A stretch of 64,000 nt of DNA, from positions 211,605-275,604 of the forward strand of contig CBDDCC010000016.1 in assembly GCA_965225935.1 (NCBI GenBank), read 5' to 3'. Below, piece by piece: positions 60,525 through 64,000 of the stretch. The notes under the pieces are model-generated. The model was given only the letters and a program-made list of their open reading frames with translations, did no database searches and was not told where the DNA came from. The DNA is from CALJXB01 sp965225935. GTDB lineage: Bacteria > Pseudomonadota > Alphaproteobacteria > Kiloniellales > JAKSDN01. Numbering within the stretch: the stretch's first letter is position 1; the number at the start of each line of letters is the position of its first letter. The position numbers and the translations under genes are program-made.

Positions 60525-61721
60525 ATGGCACGCCTGGTAGCAATAGTACTGGCCTTGTTGCTTGCCGCCTCAGCGGCGCTCGCCAAGCCGAGCGTGACCG
60601 GCGTGCGCATCGGCGCCCACGCCGAAATGACCCGTTTCGTCCTCGAGCTGACCGAGGCCCCCGCCTACCGCGCGTTCACCCTGCCCGACCCCTTCCGGGT
60701 GGTCATCGACCTGCCGGCGCTGGACTGGAGCCTCGGGTCGGGCCCGCTGCAGGAGCCGCGGGGCGTGGTGGAGGCGCTGCGCTACGGCCTGTTCGCGCCG
60801 GGCACCAGCCGCGTGGTGCTGGATGTCGCTCAACCCGTTGATTTCAAAAAGGTCTTTCTGCTGCCGCCGAACGACGGCTATGGCCATCGCCTGGTCATCG
60901 ACCTGGTCCCGATCAGCCGCCAGGCTTTCTTCTCCCGGGCGCGCACGCCGCTGGTCTCCAGTCCGCCCCTGCCGCGCGCCCAGCAGGCGGCGGTGCCGCT
61001 GGCGCCGCCCCAGCCCGAGGGCGACAACCGGCCAGTGGTCGCCATAGACGCGGGCCACGGCGGCGTCGACCCGGGCGCCATCGGACCCTCTGGCATCTAC
61101 GAGAAGACCCTGGTGCTGGACTACGCCAAGGAGCTCAAACGCCAGATCGAGGCCGGCGGCCGTTACCGGGTCTACATGACGCGCGAGGACGATGTCTTCA
61201 TCCGCCTGCGCGACCGGGTAGGCCAGGCCCAGGCCAGCAAGGCCGATATCTTCATCTCTCTGCACGCCAACACCCACCGCAGGCGCGACCTGAGGGGCGC
61301 TTCGGTCTATACCCTCTCCGAGAAGGCTTCCGACGCCGAGGCGGCCGCGCTGGCGGCCAAGGAGAACCGAGCGGACGTGATCGCGGGCGTGAATCTCTCC
61401 GATCAGCCGGAAGTGGTCAGTAAAATCTTAATCGATCTTGCCCAACGTGAGACCATGAACCAGTCCAAGGCGTTCGCGAACCTCTTGGTCAAGGAGCTGG
61501 CGCAGGCCGGGTCCCTGGTCCGCAACAGCCACCGTTCGGCGGGCTTCGCGGTGCTCAAGTCCCCGACCGTGCCATCGGTGCTGGTGGAGCTGGGATACAT
61601 GTCGAACAAGGCCGAGGAGAAGCTCTTGCGCTCCGAGTCGCACCGCCGGAAACTGGTGAAATCCGTGGTGCAGGCGATCGACCGCTACTTCGACTGGCAG
61701 CAGAGCGCCCGCCGGTCATGA
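60525..61721 (+). CDS. amiC: N-acetylmuramoyl-L-alanine amidase (AmiC type)
   Basis: The 398-residue secreted enzyme cuts the bond between glycan and peptide in peptidoglycan during cell separation. A signal peptide (LVAIVLALLLAASAALA) is followed by an AMIN targeting domain (about 20-130). A linker and an Amidase_3 domain (about 170-395) come next, with zinc ligands in IDAGHGGVDPGAIG, the Glu of YEKTLVLD and the His of SLHANTHRRR. The catalytic Glu is in VELGYMSN. The ATG at 60525 lies after a weak GGATGAG ribosome site. mrcA follows. Confidence 0.94.
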   Translation: MARLVAIVLALLLAASAALAKPSVTGVRIGAHAEMTRFVLELTEAPAYRAFTLPDPFRVVIDLPALDWSLGSGPLQEPRGVVEALRYGLFAPGTSRVVLDVAQPVDFKKVFLLPPNDGYGHRLVIDLVPISRQAFFSRARTPLVSSPPLPRAQQAAVPLAPPQPEGDNRPVVAIDAGHGGVDPGAIGPSGIYEKTLVLDYAKELKRQIEAGGRYRVYMTREDDVFIRLRDRVGQAQASKADIFISLHANTHRRRDLRGASVYTLSEKASDAEAAALAAKENRADVIAGVNLSDQPEVVSKILIDLAQRETMNQSKAFANLLVKELAQAGSLVRNSHRSAGFAVLKSPTVPSVLVELGYMSNKAEEKLLRSESHRRKLVKSVVQAIDRYFDWQQSARRS

Positions 61722-61770
61722 GCGGCCACAAGTTCGCCACAGTCGATTGTTACATGTTTTTGAGTGCCCG

Positions 61771-61828
61771 CGGTCCGCAGGACGGACCGCACCCGGTCCG
61801 ATACTTGGGTCGATGGTCCGGTCCGCAG
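61771..61828 (+). repeat. CGGTCCG repeats between amiC and mrcA
   Basis: The heptamer CGGTCCG occurs at 61771, 61794 and 61819 (spacings 23 and 25 bases). The reverse complement occurs at 61783-61789. The first and third copies extend to CGGTCCGCAG. The first copy and the inverted one also form an 8-bp hairpin at 61770-61790 that could end the amiC transcript. Confidence 0.5.
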
Positions 61829-61870
61829 CCGGGTAGGCGCTGCGCCAGGGGGTAATCACCTGGGGGTGAC

Positions 61871-64000
61871 GTGAAGATACTTCTTGCCGTGCTGATCCTG
61901 CTGGTGGCGGGCGGCGTTGCCGCCGGCGGCGGCGCGATCTACGTGGTCCACCACTACGGGCGCGACCTGCCGGACTACAAGCAGCTCGCCGACTACGACC
62001 CGCCCACCGTGACCCGGGTGCACGCGGGCGACGGACGCCTGCTGGCGGAATATGCCCTGCAGACACGCGTCTTCGTGCCGATCCAGGCCATCCCGAGGCG
62101 CGTCATCAACGCCTTCCTGGCGGCCGAGGACAAGAACTTCTACAGCCACACGGGCATCGACTACTACGCGATCGGGCGGGCGCTGGCGACCAACGTGGTC
62201 AACCGCATCAGGGGCCGCCGCCCGGTGGGCGCCTCGACCATCACCCAGCAGGTGGCGAAAAACTTCCTGTTGACCAACGAGCTCTCTTACGAGCGCAAGA
62301 TCCGCGAGGCCATGCTGGCGCTGCGCATCGAGCGCACCTTCTCCAAGGACCGGATTCTCGAGCTCTATCTCAACGAGATCTACCTGGGCTACCGGGGCTC
62401 CTACGGCGTGGCCGCCGCCGCGCTCAACTACTTCAACAAGTCGCTGGACGAGCTGACCATCGCCGAGGCGGCCTATCTCGCCGCTTTGCCCAAGGCGCCC
62501 AACAACTACCACCCCCTGCGCAACCACACCGAGGCCGTGGCCCGGCGAAACTGGGTCATCAGCCGCATGGTCGAGGACGGCCGGATCACGCCCCAGGAGG
62601 CGGAGCAGGCCTGGAACGAGCCCCTGGAGGTGCGCGACCGGGGAGAGACCGAGGTGGCCGAGGCCGATCACTTCGCCGAGGAGGTCCGTCGCGAGCTGGT
62701 CCGGCTTTACGGCGAGAACGGCCTCTACGAGGGCGGCCTGTCCGTCCGCACCACCCTGGACCCGCGCCTGCAGACGGCCGCCGAGAAGGCGCTGCGGGAC
62801 GGCCTGATCGCCTATGACCGCCGGCACGGCTGGCGCGGACCCCTGGCCCATATCGACAAGGTCGACGAGGAGGGCTGGCAGGCGCAGCTCGCAAGTCTGG
62901 AGATCCTCGAAGGGGCGCCCCAGTGGGAGCGCGCCCTGGTGCTCAGCGCCAACGCCAAGGTGGCCGAGATCGGCTTCGTCGACGGGCGCACGGGCCAGAT
63001 CCCCATCACCGCGCTCAAGTGGGCCCGGCCCTGGCTCGAGGAGCAGAAGGCGGGCGCCAGCCCCAAGGCCGTCACCGAGGTCATGGTGGCCGGCGACGTG
63101 ATCTACGTGCAGCCCATCGTCGAGGACAGCGACGGCAACGAGGTGCCGCCCGGAACCTACGGCCTGCGGCAGGTCCCCGACATCAACGGCGGGCTGGTGG
63201 CGCTCGATCCCCACACCGGCCGCGTGCTGGCCATGGTCGGCGGTTTTTCGTTCGATAACAGTGAGTTCAATCGCGCCGTTCAGGCATATCGTCAGCCAGG
63301 ATCCGCGTTCAAGCCCTTCGTCTACCTGGCGGCGCTGGACAACGGCCTGACGCCCTCCACCCTGATCCTCGATGCGCCCTTCGTGATCGACCAGGGCCAG
63401 GGCCAGGGCAAGTGGAAGCCGGCCAACTACACCCACAAGTTCTACGGGCCGACCCCCATGCGCGTCGGCATCGAGAAGTCGCGCAACCTCATGACCGTGC
63501 GGCTGGCGCAGACCATCGGCATGGAGAGGGTGGCCGACGCGGCCACCCGCTTCGGCGTCGTCGACTACATGCCTCGCGTGCTGGCCATGGCGCTGGGCGC
63601 CGGCGAGACCACGCTGCTGCGCCTCACCACGGCCTACGCCATGTTGGTCAACGGCGGCCGGCACATCACGCCGAGCCTGATCGACCGGGTGCAGGACCGC
63701 AACGGGCTCACCATCTACCGCCACGACCAGCGCGACTGTCCCAATTGCCGCAACACCCGCTGGCAGTACCAGACGCCGCCGCGGCTGCCCGATGAGCGCG
63801 AGCGGGTGGCGAACCCCGCGAGCGCCTACCAGGTGGTCTCCATGCTGCAGGGCGTGGTCCAGCGCGGCACCGGGCGCCGGGTGAGCGCCGTCGGCAAGCC
63901 GCTCGCCGGCAAGACCGGCACCACCAACGAGGCCCAGGACACCTGGTTCATCGGCTTCTCCCCCGACCTCGCCGTCGGCGTCTTCGCCGGCTTCGACGAA
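61871..64000 (+). CDS. mrcA: Penicillin-binding protein 1A (3' end missing)
   Basis: The frame runs off the right edge after 710 codons. The bifunctional class A enzyme begins with a membrane anchor (LLAVLILLVAGGVAAGGGAIYVV). The glycosyltransferase domain has its catalytic Glu at residue 86 (AAEDKNFYSHTGID) and GASTITQQVAKN. A beta-rich linker domain precedes the transpeptidase, whose motifs are S478 in GSAFKP, SRN at 534-536 and KTGT at 681-684. The C-terminal rest is cut. The GTG at 61871 is the best start, with GGGGGTGA just upstream. It is paired with amiC, a wall-synthesis/wall-cleavage duo typical of this order. Confidence 0.94.
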   Translation, partial: MKILLAVLILLVAGGVAAGGGAIYVVHHYGRDLPDYKQLADYDPPTVTRVHAGDGRLLAEYALQTRVFVPIQAIPRRVINAFLAAEDKNFYSHTGIDYYAIGRALATNVVNRIRGRRPVGASTITQQVAKNFLLTNELSYERKIREAMLALRIERTFSKDRILELYLNEIYLGYRGSYGVAAAALNYFNKSLDELTIAEAAYLAALPKAPNNYHPLRNHTEAVARRNWVISRMVEDGRITPQEAEQAWNEPLEVRDRGETEVAEADHFAEEVRRELVRLYGENGLYEGGLSVRTTLDPRLQTAAEKALRDGLIAYDRRHGWRGPLAHIDKVDEEGWQAQLASLEILEGAPQWERALVLSANAKVAEIGFVDGRTGQIPITALKWARPWLEEQKAGASPKAVTEVMVAGDVIYVQPIVEDSDGNEVPPGTYGLRQVPDINGGLVALDPHTGRVLAMVGGFSFDNSEFNRAVQAYRQPGSAFKPFVYLAALDNGLTPSTLILDAPFVIDQGQGQGKWKPANYTHKFYGPTPMRVGIEKSRNLMTVRLAQTIGMERVADAATRFGVVDYMPRVLAMALGAGETTLLRLTTAYAMLVNGGRHITPSLIDRVQDRNGLTIYRHDQRDCPNCRNTRWQYQTPPRLPDERERVANPASAYQVVSMLQGVVQRGTGRRVSAVGKPLAGKTGTTNEAQDTWFIGFSPDLAVGVFAGFDE

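Overview
The window is a 64 kb piece of the chromosome of a high-GC alphaproteobacterium, most likely of the Rhodospirillales/Kiloniellales type. The evidence is the co-occurrence of DivK-PleD, MipZ, an HdaA-type DnaA regulator, an EipB-family envelope protein, the short aa3-oxidase subunit IV peptide, an RNase E ending in a GWW motif, and TTAA-N7-TTAA CtrA-type boxes. Almost all of it is ordinary vertically inherited housekeeping DNA, densely packed, often with 4-bp GTGA overlaps and GTG starts. I see no tRNA or rRNA gene, no CRISPR array and no prophage.

Layout. 1-3.6 kb: outer-membrane assembly genes surA (cut by the left edge) and lptD. 4-6 kb: pepA and holC. 6-8 kb: a diguanylate cyclase and a small exported protein. 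8-12.5 kb: an ABC-F ATPase, ndk, a 40-residue oxidase subunit, purN-purM. 12.6-17 kb: a co-directional run of DUF2066 protein, CDP-alcohol phosphatidyltransferase, AI-2E/PerM protein, hdaA and a degenerate SDR. 17-20 kb: rnd and aspS. 20.4-23 kb: a small lipoprotein gene, an IS630-type insertion sequence sitting exactly in its stop codon, an HdeA/Rap1a-like secreted protein and an orphan Flp-type pilin. 23-29 kb: DUF6505-like protein, EipB, dinB, a ROK kinase, divK-pleD and rpmG. 29-37 kb: NUDIX, S41 protease, rnr, topA. 37-41 kb: an unknown gene, mipZ and a SPOR-domain membrane protein. 41-45.5 kb: the pyrB-pyrC-plsY-dprA operon.

45.8-51.1 kb holds the most unusual part: three tandem paralogous flavin-dependent halogenase-family genes. 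All keep the catalytic Lys and Glu and the WxWxxP motif, and all end in the same Trp-containing tail after linkers of different length. There is no biosynthetic gene cluster around them. Strong hairpins flank the first copy.

51-57 kb: gamma-glutamyltransferase, a LOG-type nucleotide hydrolase, a CNT nucleoside transporter, a degenerate nuclease-like protein, a GFA-fold protein and a VOC protein. 57-64 kb: rne with a long leader, amiC and mrcA (cut by the right edge), forming an RNA-degradation and cell-wall block.

Regulatory logic that can be read: divK-pleD and the small lipoprotein each follow a candidate CtrA box, tying them to the cell-cycle circuit, and mipZ and hdaA belong to the same division/replication control network. 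The pyrimidine genes, the LOG protein and the nucleoside transporter suggest both de novo synthesis and salvage. The PyrC here lacks two metal ligands and is probably a structural partner of PyrB rather than an enzyme.
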